Source: an uncultured Porphyromonadaceae bacterium
GTDB taxonomy: Bacteria; Bacteroidota; Bacteroidia; Bacteroidales; Muribaculaceae
Length of the DNA: 41,356 nucleotides
NCBI GenBank assembly: GCA_947176295.1
Contig: CAMWQB010000008.1
Location: 1 to 41,356 of the forward strand
Direction of reading: 5' to 3'
The notes under the pieces were generated by a model that saw nothing but the letters and a program-made list of their open reading frames with translations, was not told the DNA's origin and did not search any database. Shown one piece after another: positions 33,923-41,356 of this stretch. The stretch's first letter is position 1; every line of letters begins with the position of its first letter. The translations under genes and the position numbers were made by a program.

Positions 33923-34954
33923 TTATTTCATCACTTCCACGCGGACGCCGTCGGCCAGACGGCTCTGGCCCGACACGACAACGGTGTCGCCGTCGGCCAC
34001 GCCGCTGAGCACCTCGTAGCTGTCGTCGATGCGACGCCCGAGCTCCACGCGGTTGTAGCTCACGCGGTCGCCGCCATGGAGCACGTAGACATACTTATTG
34101 CCCGAGCCCGTCTGTTTGACGACGGCACGGTCGGGAACCACCACGTTGTTTTGCGTTCCGAGCTGGAATTCCACGCGCCCGAACATGCCGGGGAGGATGC
34201 GTTCGCCTGGATTGGCGATGCTCACTTCCACGCGGAATGTACGCGTGGCGGAATCTACGGTGGGATACACGCGTGCAACCGTGCCCTTGAAGGTCTCGCC
34301 CGGGAATGCGTCGAAGTTTACCTCGACAGGCATACCGCGACGCACGAGGGCAAGGTCGTTCTCGCTCACGTTGATCATCACTTTCACCTGGGGCGAAAGC
34401 TGGCCCACGGTCAGCACCGGCTGGCCTCCGGTCATGTCCCCCGGATCGTAGTAACGGGCCGTAACCACGCCGGTGATCGGCGATACGAGCACGGTGTTTT
34501 CCATCACGTTCGAGAGCTGTGTGCGTGCGGCGTCGAGCTGTGCCTTCAGCTGGTCCACAGCCTGCTGCGTGCCCGCACCTATGTTGAGAAGCTCGACGGC
34601 GCGGTTGTATTCGCGTTCGATTTGCTCGAGGTTGATGCGGAGCTGGTCGGCGTTCGAGCTGTCGAGCGTTACGAGCTTTTGTCCGCGGTGAACACGGTCG
34701 CCGACTTCGACGGCGATTGTCTTTATTCGGTTTGGAGAGGCCGGGGCGATGTTGTTGAGATTCTCGGCCTCGATGGTCGCCGTGTAGCTTTTCAGCTGCG
34801 GCACGTCCTCGGCGTGAACAACGCCGGTGCGTACGATGGGTAACTCTTCAGCCTGAGCGCCTGTTGCTTCGGCTTCGGTTTCAGAAGCGTTTTTCGAGCA
34901 CGAGGCCAGGGCAAGGGTGCCGCATACGAGGGCGGCGAGGGTCAGTCGGTTCAT
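33923..34954 (-). CDS. RND efflux periplasmic adaptor (membrane fusion protein)
   Basis: Periplasmic adaptor lipoprotein (343 aa; lipobox LASC, Cys19) linking pump and outer-membrane channel. In order: beta-barrel/lipoyl half (about 45-90, VGDRVHRGQKLVTLDSS), a helical hairpin with heptad-like pattern (about 90-145, REYNRAVELLNIGAGTQQAVDQLKAQLDAARTQ), the second lipoyl half (SPITGVVTARYYDPGDMT), a beta-barrel domain (EVNFDAFPGETFKGTVARVYP) and a membrane-proximal domain. Length is normal for HlyD/AcrA-type adaptors. It lies 30 bp after the TolC-like gene. Confidence 0.93.
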   Translation of the reverse strand: MNRLTLAALVCGTLALASCSKNASETEAEATGAQAEELPIVRTGVVHAEDVPQLKSYTATIEAENLNNIAPASPNRIKTIAVEVGDRVHRGQKLVTLDSSNADQLRINLEQIEREYNRAVELLNIGAGTQQAVDQLKAQLDAARTQLSNVMENTVLVSPITGVVTARYYDPGDMTGGQPVLTVGQLSPQVKVMINVSENDLALVRRGMPVEVNFDAFPGETFKGTVARVYPTVDSATRTFRVEVSIANPGERILPGMFGRVEFQLGTQNNVVVPDRAVVKQTGSGNKYVYVLHGGDRVSYNRVELGRRIDDSYEVLSGVADGDTVVVSGQSRLADGVRVEVMK

Positions 34955-34984
34955 ATTTGGTGATGGGTCTTTATTTTCAGTTAT

Positions 34985-36394
34985 TTATTTGGAGGCCAAG
35001 GGAGCGGAGCCCAGCAGCAGCTCGAGTTCGCTGTTGGCCACGAGATAGTTGTAGATTGCCTGATAGTATGCCAGACGGGCTCGCGTGAGGGCCAGCTCGG
35101 AGTCGCGCAGGTCGAGATAAGAGGCAGCGCCGAGATCGAAACTCCGCGACATTATGTCGTGGGCTCGTTCTGCCTGCCCGACGCTCTCGGCGCAGGAGTT
35201 TATCTGCTCCACGTTGATGCGGATGTTGTCGATTGCGAGGCTCACCTGCATGTTCACGCTCCGCTCCAGATTCTCACGCTGGAGTTCAAGCTCCGTGAGC
35301 TGAACTTGTGCCTGCTTCACGCGACTGTAGCGCTGCCCTCCGGAGAAGATGGGCACAGAGAGTTGCACGCCTATCATCGAATACGGATTCCATCGCAGGT
35401 TCTGGAATGGCGTCCCGTTGTTCATCGAAGTCCAGTTGTAGTTTGCCGTCAGGGCGAGGGTGGGAACGTAGGCGAGCTTCTGCGTGGCAAGGGCCTTGCG
35501 TTGCAGTTCGATGTCCATACTGTTGAGGCGCAGGGTGGGGTTGCCGCTTAGATCCTCGGCTATGCCTGCCGCCGGGTCGGACATCGTGCCTTCGTAGTCG
35601 GAGAGTTTTCCGGTGGGAGCGAAGACAAATGCAGCATCCACGCCCATGAGTATCTGCAGTTGCAGGCGTGCCTGCTTGATGGCTATTTCAGACTGGAGCA
35701 GTTCAGGCTCGATATTCTTCATGGCCACTGACGTGCGGAGGACGTCATAGTCGGAAGCGGCGCCGACTGCAAATTGCTTGGTATAAGTTTCGTATGTGAG
35801 GCGAGCCATGTCGTAGCTCTCGCGTATCACCTCTTTGGAGGCGTAGGCCAGCATGTAGGCGTAATAGGCGCTTTTTACCTGCTTCACCAGATCGAGCTTC
35901 GAGCTGCGCGACTGCTCCAAGGCGCGGGCTATCTGCGTGTCGCTGATGCTCAGGCTTTTCCATAGCTGAGGGGCAATCAGAGGCAGGCTTGCCTGGAATC
36001 CGACGGAGTAGGAGTTGTCGAGGCCGACTTTCATTCCCGACTCCATGCCTTTGCTTTTCGACATCTCTGCGTTTTCTTTGCCGCTACCTTCTCCGGCCGC
36101 GCCCCCAAAAGCGCCGATGTCCATATACATGGTCTGTTTGGCAAGGGTACGGCTATAGTTTCCGCCAAAGTCGATAGAGGGAAGCAGTTGGCCTATTACT
36201 TCCTTTTTGGAGTAGTCCATGCGTGTTACTTCCAAATCCGCAACACGGATCGTGGGATTTTCGCTGAGGGCTATCTCCAGACATTCGTCGAGGCTCAGTG
36301 TCGGAGTGCTTTCTTCGGCACTGAGAGTGCATGGCGCGCAGCTAAAAACCGCCGCTGCCGCAACGAGAATAATGCTTTTGAAATATGATTGCAT
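34985..36394 (-). CDS. TolC-family outer membrane efflux protein
   Basis: Outer-membrane channel (469 aa) of the pump, with two OEP repeats (about 35-235 and 265-455) made of long helices, for example VKQVKSAYYAYMLAYASKEVI and VNMQVSLAIDNIRINVEQINS. An N-terminal signal peptide ends near TLSAEE; a Cys at the end of AVFSC leaves lipidation possible. A Gly/Lys/Met-rich insertion (GAFGGAAGEGSGKENAEMSK-like, about 95-115) lies in the first repeat. First gene of the five-gene operon, with a perfect -7 box 26 nt upstream. Confidence 0.92.
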   Translation of the reverse strand: MQSYFKSIILVAAAAVFSCAPCTLSAEESTPTLSLDECLEIALSENPTIRVADLEVTRMDYSKKEVIGQLLPSIDFGGNYSRTLAKQTMYMDIGAFGGAAGEGSGKENAEMSKSKGMESGMKVGLDNSYSVGFQASLPLIAPQLWKSLSISDTQIARALEQSRSSKLDLVKQVKSAYYAYMLAYASKEVIRESYDMARLTYETYTKQFAVGAASDYDVLRTSVAMKNIEPELLQSEIAIKQARLQLQILMGVDAAFVFAPTGKLSDYEGTMSDPAAGIAEDLSGNPTLRLNSMDIELQRKALATQKLAYVPTLALTANYNWTSMNNGTPFQNLRWNPYSMIGVQLSVPIFSGGQRYSRVKQAQVQLTELELQRENLERSVNMQVSLAIDNIRINVEQINSCAESVGQAERAHDIMSRSFDLGAASYLDLRDSELALTRARLAYYQAIYNYLVANSELELLLGSAPLASK

Positions 36395-36419
36395 AAGGGA
36401 TGAGTGAATTTTCGCGACA

Positions 36420-36427
36420 CAAAGATA
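36420..36427 (-). promoter_or_regulatory. -7 box of the RND pump operon
   Basis: The minus strand reads TATCTTTG, a perfect TAnnTTTG, with about 25 nt to the start of the TolC-like gene. No TTTG lies 20 nt upstream, so activation by a regulator is possible. Confidence 0.6.
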
Positions 36428-36669
36428 ACGAAACAGGAGGAGAAAATTGTGCCTTTATTCAAAAATAGGCAGATTAGGCCAATATTGTTCCCAAAACATC
36501 CAATATCCGTCTTGTACCCTACGAGGGGCAGGGCCTAATACGAACTATGGTTTTTCCTACTCTGAGGCCGATATGCTTCGCAGGCAAATATCATGTAATC
36601 AGCGAAAGTGTATCTAACGCCATTTACTTGTAGCCTCTAATCCGCTCAACAATCGACCTCAGGTATTGC
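36428..36669. other. Divergent non-coding region
   Basis: About 240 bp between two outward-facing -7 boxes. I see no ORF with a plausible start, no tRNA-like fold and no strong inverted repeat in it. It may hold operators for either side. Confidence 0.5.
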
Positions 36670-36677
36670 TAATTTTG
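36670..36677 (+). promoter_or_regulatory. -7 box of the esterase-PHP fusion gene
   Basis: TAATTTTG, a perfect TAnnTTTG, 27 nt before the ATG at 36705. No TTTG at the usual -33 position. Confidence 0.6.
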
Positions 36678-36704
36678 CCATACGAACCTAAAATTTCATA
36701 ACCC

Positions 36705-39700
36705 ATGAAAAAACTGTTTATACTTCTAATGGCTTTGATGGCCGGGGCGGTCGGAAGCAAGGCGGCGACTTTCAAGGCGCAAGTTCCGGACGGCACGAAG
36801 AAGTGTTTCGTGTGCGGCTCCTTCAACGGCTGGTCGGCCGTGGATGCGCATGAAATGACGTCCGACGGCTCCAACCTTTTTACTCTCGATTTGCCCGAAG
36901 TCTCCGCTGCCGATGTGGCCGGAGGCTATAAATATCTTTGCGGACCCGACTGGGCTTATGTCGAAAAGAGTGCTTCGGGTGCCGAAATCTCCAATCGTAC
37001 GGCAATTGGCGATCCTGATGTTGTCGGCTCATGGGCAGCAATGCCGGAGTGGGTGGTGGAGAGCTGCGAGATAATTGTCAACGGCCTTCCGCGCCTCATT
37101 AAGGTTTACGTTCCCGAGGGCTATGAAGAGACGTCGGAGTTCTATCCGGTGATATATTACAACACCGTTCAGCAGCGCTACAACGACGCCGGCTCCGATT
37201 CGGATTGCGGCGACGATTTTTTCGGCGTCCGGTCGTGGAACGCCAACGAGGCCATGGAGGCAGCTCGCCGGGATGGAGGGCCTGCTTACGTTATGGTGCA
37301 GATTTCTTCGATGTTGGCTGAAAACACTCTCGAGCCCAACGACGAATTTGCCGGCACGGGCGATATGGACCGCTATCTTCATGCTTTTATCGACGAGATG
37401 ATGCCCTATGTCGAGAAGACGTGGCGGGTGAAGAAAGGCCCGGACGCCACGACAATCGTGGGTGCTGACTTCGGGGCTCTGTTCAGTCTGTATGCAGCCA
37501 TGGAGCGCCCGGACGTTTTCGGCAGATGTGTTGCCATGTCGCCGATGTTGTGGATAAACGATGGCGTGCTCGAGGCTCATGCATCGACCCTGGATGCTGC
37601 CGTGAAGCAGGCGGATTTCTACGTGTCGGCGGGGGGGCTTGAGCCTCAGTCGATTATAGCCAACGCCGAAGCCATGGCGGATGCCCTCAGGGCGCTTCCC
37701 GGAGCCAAGGTCTATTATACGCTTTATCCCGGTGCCGCTCACAACGATGAGGCATGGGGCGACTGTTTCCCCTCGGTGCTTGCGGCAATGATCGAGGGCG
37801 GAGCCCCCGAGGCTGTCGCGCCTCGTCGCTCTGCGCCAATGACCCCGACTGCCTTCGAGTCGACCGTCTTCACTCTTTACGGCGGCGAAAATTCCTCGGA
37901 CCTCGAACGTATCGGTAGTTTGGTCTATACCGACGATTTCCGCCGTCAGGGCAGCGCCGAGCCGGTGGCTGCGTATGTGATTACGAACGACATCCCTGCA
38001 TCAGTGAAGGGCAAGTATTACTGGAACATAGCTCTTGGCCCCGAGGCTGACAAGTGGCAATACCCAAGCAATCAGAGCATAAGTTTCTCGTCTAAGAAAA
38101 GCGATATTTCATGGCAGAATATTGCTGTTTTCGACACCGGTTCCGTAAAGCAGATTGCCGCTTCCTGCGCCGGCTTCAAGGTGTTGGTTGGCTCGGAAAG
38201 CTATCCAATGACCCCTTCGACCGGCCACTTGGCTGAAGCTAAGGTCAAGTTCCCGGGTAAGGATAAGACCTTCGTCATCAATTTCGGCAGCGTGAATACC
38301 CGCACGGATATGGGCGCCATGACGCCTTCGTTGTCTGTCAGCGAGGATTGCGTCGAGGCCGAGATTGTCTATGATTTCAATCTCAACAAGGTTTCCGTTA
38401 CGGAAACGCAGTTCGGCAGAAGCCTCGACGACGTGGCCGTGCTCTCTTTCTCGGCTGTGCCGGCGGTGTGCCGTGCGGGTTCGGATGTGCATGTGAATCT
38501 CGAGCTTTCATCGCCCTGCGATGTCGAGCTTGAGTGCATGCGCGATTTCGGAACGCCCGTCGCCCTTGATGCGAAACATCCCTCCGCCACATGTTATGCC
38601 ATGGACCTGAGCGACCTGGCCGAGGGCCTATATACGATTTCGCTCAATCTGGTGGCAGGCAATAATCGGCTGGACAATGCCGCGCAGATATCCGTGCGCG
38701 TCCTCCCGGAAGGAACGACGGAGAACAAAGCCTTGACCGTGAACGCATACACGAATGTCGACTGGGCCTCTGTCGGGCGATATAAGGCCAACTTCCACAC
38801 CCACACGTCCCAGTCGTTCGACACGAAGTACACAACGACACAGGTAGTGGACCGCTATCACAATGCCGGCTACAGTATTCTTGCGCTCACCGACCACGAC
38901 GCAAACTCCTATCCATGGTCGATGTTCAGCCTCTACAATCCCTTGGCATCCGATCGCGACCCTGCAGACATGGGCATGCTTGCTATACCCGGAAACGAGT
39001 TGAGCAAGGACCGCCGCAATTCCTGGAGCGAAAAAACGGGCGGCGACTTCAATCATCACAACGATTTCTTCACCGGCCGCAAAGGTCAGGAGTTCATGTC
39101 GCTGCGCGAATCGTATGCTTACACTCAGGCTATCGGCGGTCTGCAGATCATCAACCACCCCGGTCAGTATTGGAATCTCGCCACGGAATATGTCCCTGGA
39201 GCCAAAAACTCTCCTGAATGGCATGCCGAAAACTTCCGGCTCTATAATTCGCTTATCGGGCTCGAAGTATACAATCAGGGCAACCGCCGCCCGAACGACC
39301 GCATACTCTGGGATCAGGTGCTCGCGATCAACATGCCCGGAACCCCCGTCTGGGGCTACTCCTGCGATGACACCCACACCACGGAGCAATATTTCCGCAA
39401 CTATCAGTTCATGCTCATGCCCGAACTTTCTACGGAAGCCCTGAAGGACGCGATGAAAGAAGGGCGCACGGTGTTTTCATACGAGTTTACGGGTTCGGGT
39501 AATGCTCTCGCTCCAAGAATCGAGGCAATCACGATCGACGAAACGGCCCGTACGATCTCGATAGATACAGACGATGCCGCGACGATCGAGTGGATATACT
39601 CCACTCATCGCACCGACCCCGCTTCAGCAGCCTCCTGCAAAAGCACGGTCGTGGGATATGGCAAGACTTTCGACTACACCGGTTTCCAAGGGTCGTACGT

Positions 39701-40034
39701 GCGAGCGCGTCTGATCAATAAATATGGCGAAACGGCCACGCAGCCCTTCGGGTTTGAAGACACTGCCGTGTCGGCCATCGCTTCTCCGATGGCCTCTCAG
39801 ACTTGCCGTCTGTCGGCTTGCTATGATTCGGATGCTGCAAGCCTGTCGCTAAAGTGTGGAGAGCCGATGCTGCGCACCACGCTCGTGAATGCTGCCGGCA
39901 TAGTTGTAAGCTCCACGGAAATAGGCGCTCTCACCGATGTTTCGATTTCCGGTATCTCGCTTGTCCCCGGTGTCTATGTGGCAGTCGTGGCCACGGAAAA
40001 GGCCGCATACACGGCCGTGTTCTCCGCAAGATAA
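36705..40034 (+). CDS. Secreted fusion: CBM48-like, degenerate esterase-like and PHP phosphoesterase domains, sorting-like C-terminus
   Basis: Large exported protein (1109 aa), function not established. Signal peptide 1-20. Residues 22-80 look like an E-set/CBM48 glycan-binding domain (CFVCGSFNGWSAVD). Residues 118-365 resemble the esterase D/enterochelin-esterase fold, but the nucleophile elbow reads GADFGA (253-258), with Asp255 where the Ser of GxSxG is expected; the late His346 (PGAAHNDEAW) is kept. A linker and beta domains fill 380-680. Residues 690-930 form a PHP domain with every metal-ligand block: H698/H700 (FHTH), D730/H731 (LTDHD), E765 (PGNE), H784/H785, H818 (NHPG), E854 and D889/H891 (DDTH). 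The end (GISLVPGVYVAVV) resembles a T9SS sorting domain. It is monocistronic. The PHP part is probably active on a phosphoester; the esterase part may only bind. Confidence 0.85.
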   Translation: MKKLFILLMALMAGAVGSKAATFKAQVPDGTKKCFVCGSFNGWSAVDAHEMTSDGSNLFTLDLPEVSAADVAGGYKYLCGPDWAYVEKSASGAEISNRTAIGDPDVVGSWAAMPEWVVESCEIIVNGLPRLIKVYVPEGYEETSEFYPVIYYNTVQQRYNDAGSDSDCGDDFFGVRSWNANEAMEAARRDGGPAYVMVQISSMLAENTLEPNDEFAGTGDMDRYLHAFIDEMMPYVEKTWRVKKGPDATTIVGADFGALFSLYAAMERPDVFGRCVAMSPMLWINDGVLEAHASTLDAAVKQADFYVSAGGLEPQSIIANAEAMADALRALPGAKVYYTLYPGAAHNDEAWGDCFPSVLAAMIEGGAPEAVAPRRSAPMTPTAFESTVFTLYGGENSSDLERIGSLVYTDDFRRQGSAEPVAAYVITNDIPASVKGKYYWNIALGPEADKWQYPSNQSISFSSKKSDISWQNIAVFDTGSVKQIAASCAGFKVLVGSESYPMTPSTGHLAEAKVKFPGKDKTFVINFGSVNTRTDMGAMTPSLSVSEDCVEAEIVYDFNLNKVSVTETQFGRSLDDVAVLSFSAVPAVCRAGSDVHVNLELSSPCDVELECMRDFGTPVALDAKHPSATCYAMDLSDLAEGLYTISLNLVAGNNRLDNAAQISVRVLPEGTTENKALTVNAYTNVDWASVGRYKANFHTHTSQSFDTKYTTTQVVDRYHNAGYSILALTDHDANSYPWSMFSLYNPLASDRDPADMGMLAIPGNELSKDRRNSWSEKTGGDFNHHNDFFTGRKGQEFMSLRESYAYTQAIGGLQIINHPGQYWNLATEYVPGAKNSPEWHAENFRLYNSLIGLEVYNQGNRRPNDRILWDQVLAINMPGTPVWGYSCDDTHTTEQYFRNYQFMLMPELSTEALKDAMKEGRTVFSYEFTGSGNALAPRIEAITIDETARTISIDTDDAATIEWIYSTHRTDPASAASCKSTVVGYGKTFDYTGFQGSYVRARLINKYGETATQPFGFEDTAVSAIASPMASQTCRLSACYDSDAASLSLKCGEPMLRTTLVNAAGIVVSSTEIGALTDVSISGISLVPGVYVAVVATEKAAYTAVFSAR

Positions 40035-40063
40035 AATAAGGTAAATAAATATTAAGGTTTGAC

Positions 40064-40099
40064 GGCGACGCTCATTTTCGGGCGTCGCCATTTTTTTTT
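40064..40099 (+). terminator. Intrinsic terminator of the fusion gene
   Basis: Perfect 8-bp stem GGCGACGC/GCGTCGCC (40064-40071 and 40082-40089), loop of 10 nt, followed by A and nine T. It lies 30 nt after the stop codon. Confidence 0.9.
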
Positions 40100-40118
40100 G
40101 AAAAAAACTGCATAAAAA

Positions 40119-40150
40119 TTTGGATAACTAAAATCTTAGTTATAACTTTG
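40119..40150 (+). promoter_or_regulatory. Promoter of the BlaI-M56 operon
   Basis: TTTG (40119-40122), 20 nt, TAACTTTG (40143-40150): an exact -33/-7 match. The spacer and the start region are each occupied by a palindromic operator. Confidence 0.85.
40124..40143. promoter_or_regulatory. Operator 1 (BlaI-type palindrome)
   Basis: Perfect palindrome ATAACTAA-AATC-TTAGTTAT (8-4-8) inside the promoter spacer. The half-site AACTAA/TTAGTT also occurs at 40157-40172. A repressor bound here would block RNA polymerase directly. Confidence 0.75.
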
Positions 40151-40156
40151 CGCTGT

Positions 40157-40172
40157 AACTAAAACTTTAGTT
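40157..40172. promoter_or_regulatory. Operator 2 (BlaI-type palindrome)
   Basis: AACTAA-AACT-TTAGTT (6-4-6) just before the ATG at 40174. Its centre is 31 bp from that of operator 1, close to three helical turns, so two dimers would bind the same face of the DNA. Confidence 0.75.
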
Positions 40173-40173
40173 T

Positions 40174-40563
40174 ATGGTAAACACAAGAAAAGGATCAAAC
40201 AAACTCACCGAAAAGGAATCAGAAATCATGTCGATGCTCTGGCGGGAAGGGCCTATGAGCGTGCGGCAGATGCTCGAAAGGTATCCCGACCCCAAGCCCC
40301 ACTTCAACACCGTGTCCACCACGGTCCGCATCCTCGAGGACAAGGGATATGTGTCGCACGAAGCCGTCGGCAATACTTTCCGCTATTTTGCCGTGGCCGA
40401 CATGGCCGACTTTCGCGAGCGCTCCTTCACGCAGCTTGTGAAGAACTATTTCAATAATTCATACACCTCGGTTGTGTCTGCGCTTGTCAGGGATGAAAAA
40501 ATTTCCGTAGATGAGCTCAAGGAGATAATTCGCATGATCGAGGACGGAGGCCCGGAGGACTGA
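40174..40563 (+). CDS. BlaI/MecI/CopY-family transcriptional repressor
   Basis: Cytosolic repressor (129 aa). N-terminal winged helix (about 10-80): LTEKESEIMSMLWREGPMSVRQMLERY and the recognition region HFNTVSTTVRILEDKGYVSHEAVGNTFRYFAV; C-terminal dimerisation helix region (90-129). Proteins of this family are inactivated by cleavage through a partner BlaR1/MecR1 sensor, encoded here 7 bp downstream. The operators on its own promoter point to autorepression. Whether beta-lactams or another envelope signal is sensed cannot be told. Confidence 0.93.
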   Translation: MVNTRKGSNKLTEKESEIMSMLWREGPMSVRQMLERYPDPKPHFNTVSTTVRILEDKGYVSHEAVGNTFRYFAVADMADFRERSFTQLVKNYFNNSYTSVVSALVRDEKISVDELKEIIRMIEDGGPED

Positions 40564-40570
40564 AGAAATT

Positions 40571-41356
40571 ATGGGCGCTTTCACTGCATATTCCCTTTCC
40601 GTGGCTGTGTTCCTGCTCCTTGGACGGGCCGTCTATCGTTTAGCCCTCGCCGGGTGTAAGCAGCCGGCCTTCAACCGCCGCACAATCCTGGTCATCTATG
40701 CTCTATCGTTTCTTGCTCCTCCCATAGGGGCGGCTTTAGGCGAACTTGCAGCATGGATTGGTCGTGGCCAAGCCCCTGCAATTGGCCTTGGCATGCCCGA
40801 GGCTGTGTTTGGCACCGTTGCTCCCGCCTCCGGGCCGCTGTGGCCATCCGCTATTGTTTCAGTCTATATTGCCGGAGCGGCGATTGTGGCTTTGCGTGTC
40901 GCTGCCGGGCTCGTGGGGGTGGTGTCAATAATCCGCAAAGGCGAGCGCAAGAAAATGGAAGGCTTCACTCTGGTGCTTGTCCCGGATTCCGGGCTCGCCC
41001 CTTTCAGTTTCGGACGCTTTGTCGTGGCGCCGGAGGCTATGTCGGGCGAGGATTCGCTGGTGCTTCGCCATGAGCTCGCTCACATCTCCCGGGGGCACCG
41101 CTACGACCTCATCGCCGCCAACCTTGTGTGTATCCTCCAGTGGTTCAATCCCGCGGCATGGCTCTTGCTCTCCGACCTTCGCTGCATCCACGAATACGAG
41201 GCCGACGAGACTGTGCTGGCCAAGGGTGCCGACATGCGCAGCTATCAGCGCATGCTTGTGGGAAACTTTATAGCTGGACATTCGAATGTTTTGACAAACA
41301 GTTTTAATAGTAACCTTAAAAAAAGAATTGCAATGATGTATCAACTTCCATCTTCA
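40571..41356 (+). CDS. BlaR1-type M56 family membrane metalloprotease (3' partial)
   Basis: The frame from the ATG at 40571 stays open to the window edge (262 codons) and encodes a membrane protease of the M56 family. Hydrophobic segments lie at about 5-26, 37-62 and 91-121. The zinc motif HELAH is at 167-171 (LVLRHELAHISRGH), followed by ILQWFNPAAWLLL (188-200) and HEYEADE (207-213), which carries the third ligand. This matches BlaR1/MecR1 sensors, which cleave the BlaI repressor on signal. The C-terminal sensor or TonB-like part lies beyond the window. It starts 7 bp after the repressor gene. Confidence 0.92.
   Translation, partial: MGAFTAYSLSVAVFLLLGRAVYRLALAGCKQPAFNRRTILVIYALSFLAPPIGAALGELAAWIGRGQAPAIGLGMPEAVFGTVAPASGPLWPSAIVSVYIAGAAIVALRVAAGLVGVVSIIRKGERKKMEGFTLVLVPDSGLAPFSFGRFVVAPEAMSGEDSLVLRHELAHISRGHRYDLIAANLVCILQWFNPAAWLLLSDLRCIHEYEADETVLAKGADMRSYQRMLVGNFIAGHSNVLTNSFNSNLKKRIAMMYQLPSS

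Noticed and set aside
36428-36669. Possible RNA gene in the divergent region
   Set aside because: No tRNA fold, no promoter-terminator pair and only weak, interrupted inverted repeats were found.
1-41356. Mobile element, prophage or CRISPR array
   Set aside because: No transposase, integrase, phage or cas genes and no direct-repeat array seen on either strand.

Overview
The window looks like chromosomal DNA of a fairly GC-rich gut-type Bacteroidales, perhaps a Muribaculaceae-like lineage (the family is inference only). The signs are a SusC/SusD starch locus, a lipidated TamA-like protein (TamL type) paired with TamB, an RprX/RprY-type two-component system, DUF2582 and DUF4491 proteins, C-terminal sorting-like domains, and Bacteroidetes promoters with a TAnnTTTG -7 box and TTTG about 20 nt upstream. 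I see no insertion sequence, integrase, CRISPR array, tRNA or rRNA, so this reads as core genome plus one carbohydrate locus.

Layout. 1-1.9 kb: 3' part of a six-hairpin glycosidase with a C-terminal carbohydrate-binding-like domain, ending at a 22-bp bidirectional terminator. 2-10.5 kb (minus): a secreted chitobiase-C-like protein, then tamB and tamL, which overlap. 10.8-12.9 kb (minus): rsgA, a DUF59 Fe-S assembly factor and lpxH, the last two overlapping by one base. 13.2 kb (plus): a small winged-helix protein. 13.5-23.3 kb (minus): a compact starch/glycogen locus in the order susC, susD, a three-module starch-binding lipoprotein, a GH13 lipoprotein and an inverting GH97 (SusB type); no susR-like regulator is in the window. 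23.5-24.7 kb (minus): a membrane GT2 glycosyltransferase. 25-27.2 kb (plus): rprY-rprX, flanked on both sides by a shared 21-nt element, with a candidate small RNA after it. 27.5-29.1 kb (plus): ilvE and an HD-domain protein. 29.3-29.9 kb (minus): an ECF sigma factor. 30.2-36.4 kb (minus): TolC, adaptor and RND pump genes, followed by a PII-like protein and a DUF4491 membrane protein. 36.7-40.0 kb (plus): an 1109-residue secreted protein joining an esterase-like domain, with Asp in place of the nucleophile Ser, to a PHP metallo-phosphoesterase domain. 40.2 kb to the edge (plus): a BlaI-type repressor with two palindromic operators on its promoter, and a truncated BlaR1/M56 protease.

How the genes fit together. 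The Sus proteins would bind starch at the surface, cut it with the GH13 enzyme, import oligosaccharides through SusC/D and release glucose in the periplasm with GH97. TamL/TamB, LpxH, the GT2 and the RND pump all concern the cell envelope, and RprXY, the ECF factor and BlaI/M56 are likely signalling systems. The least explained items are the esterase-PHP fusion, the PII-like gene in the pump operon, and the repeated element and possible small RNA around rprXY. All functional calls come from reading motifs in the translated sequence; no database search was run.
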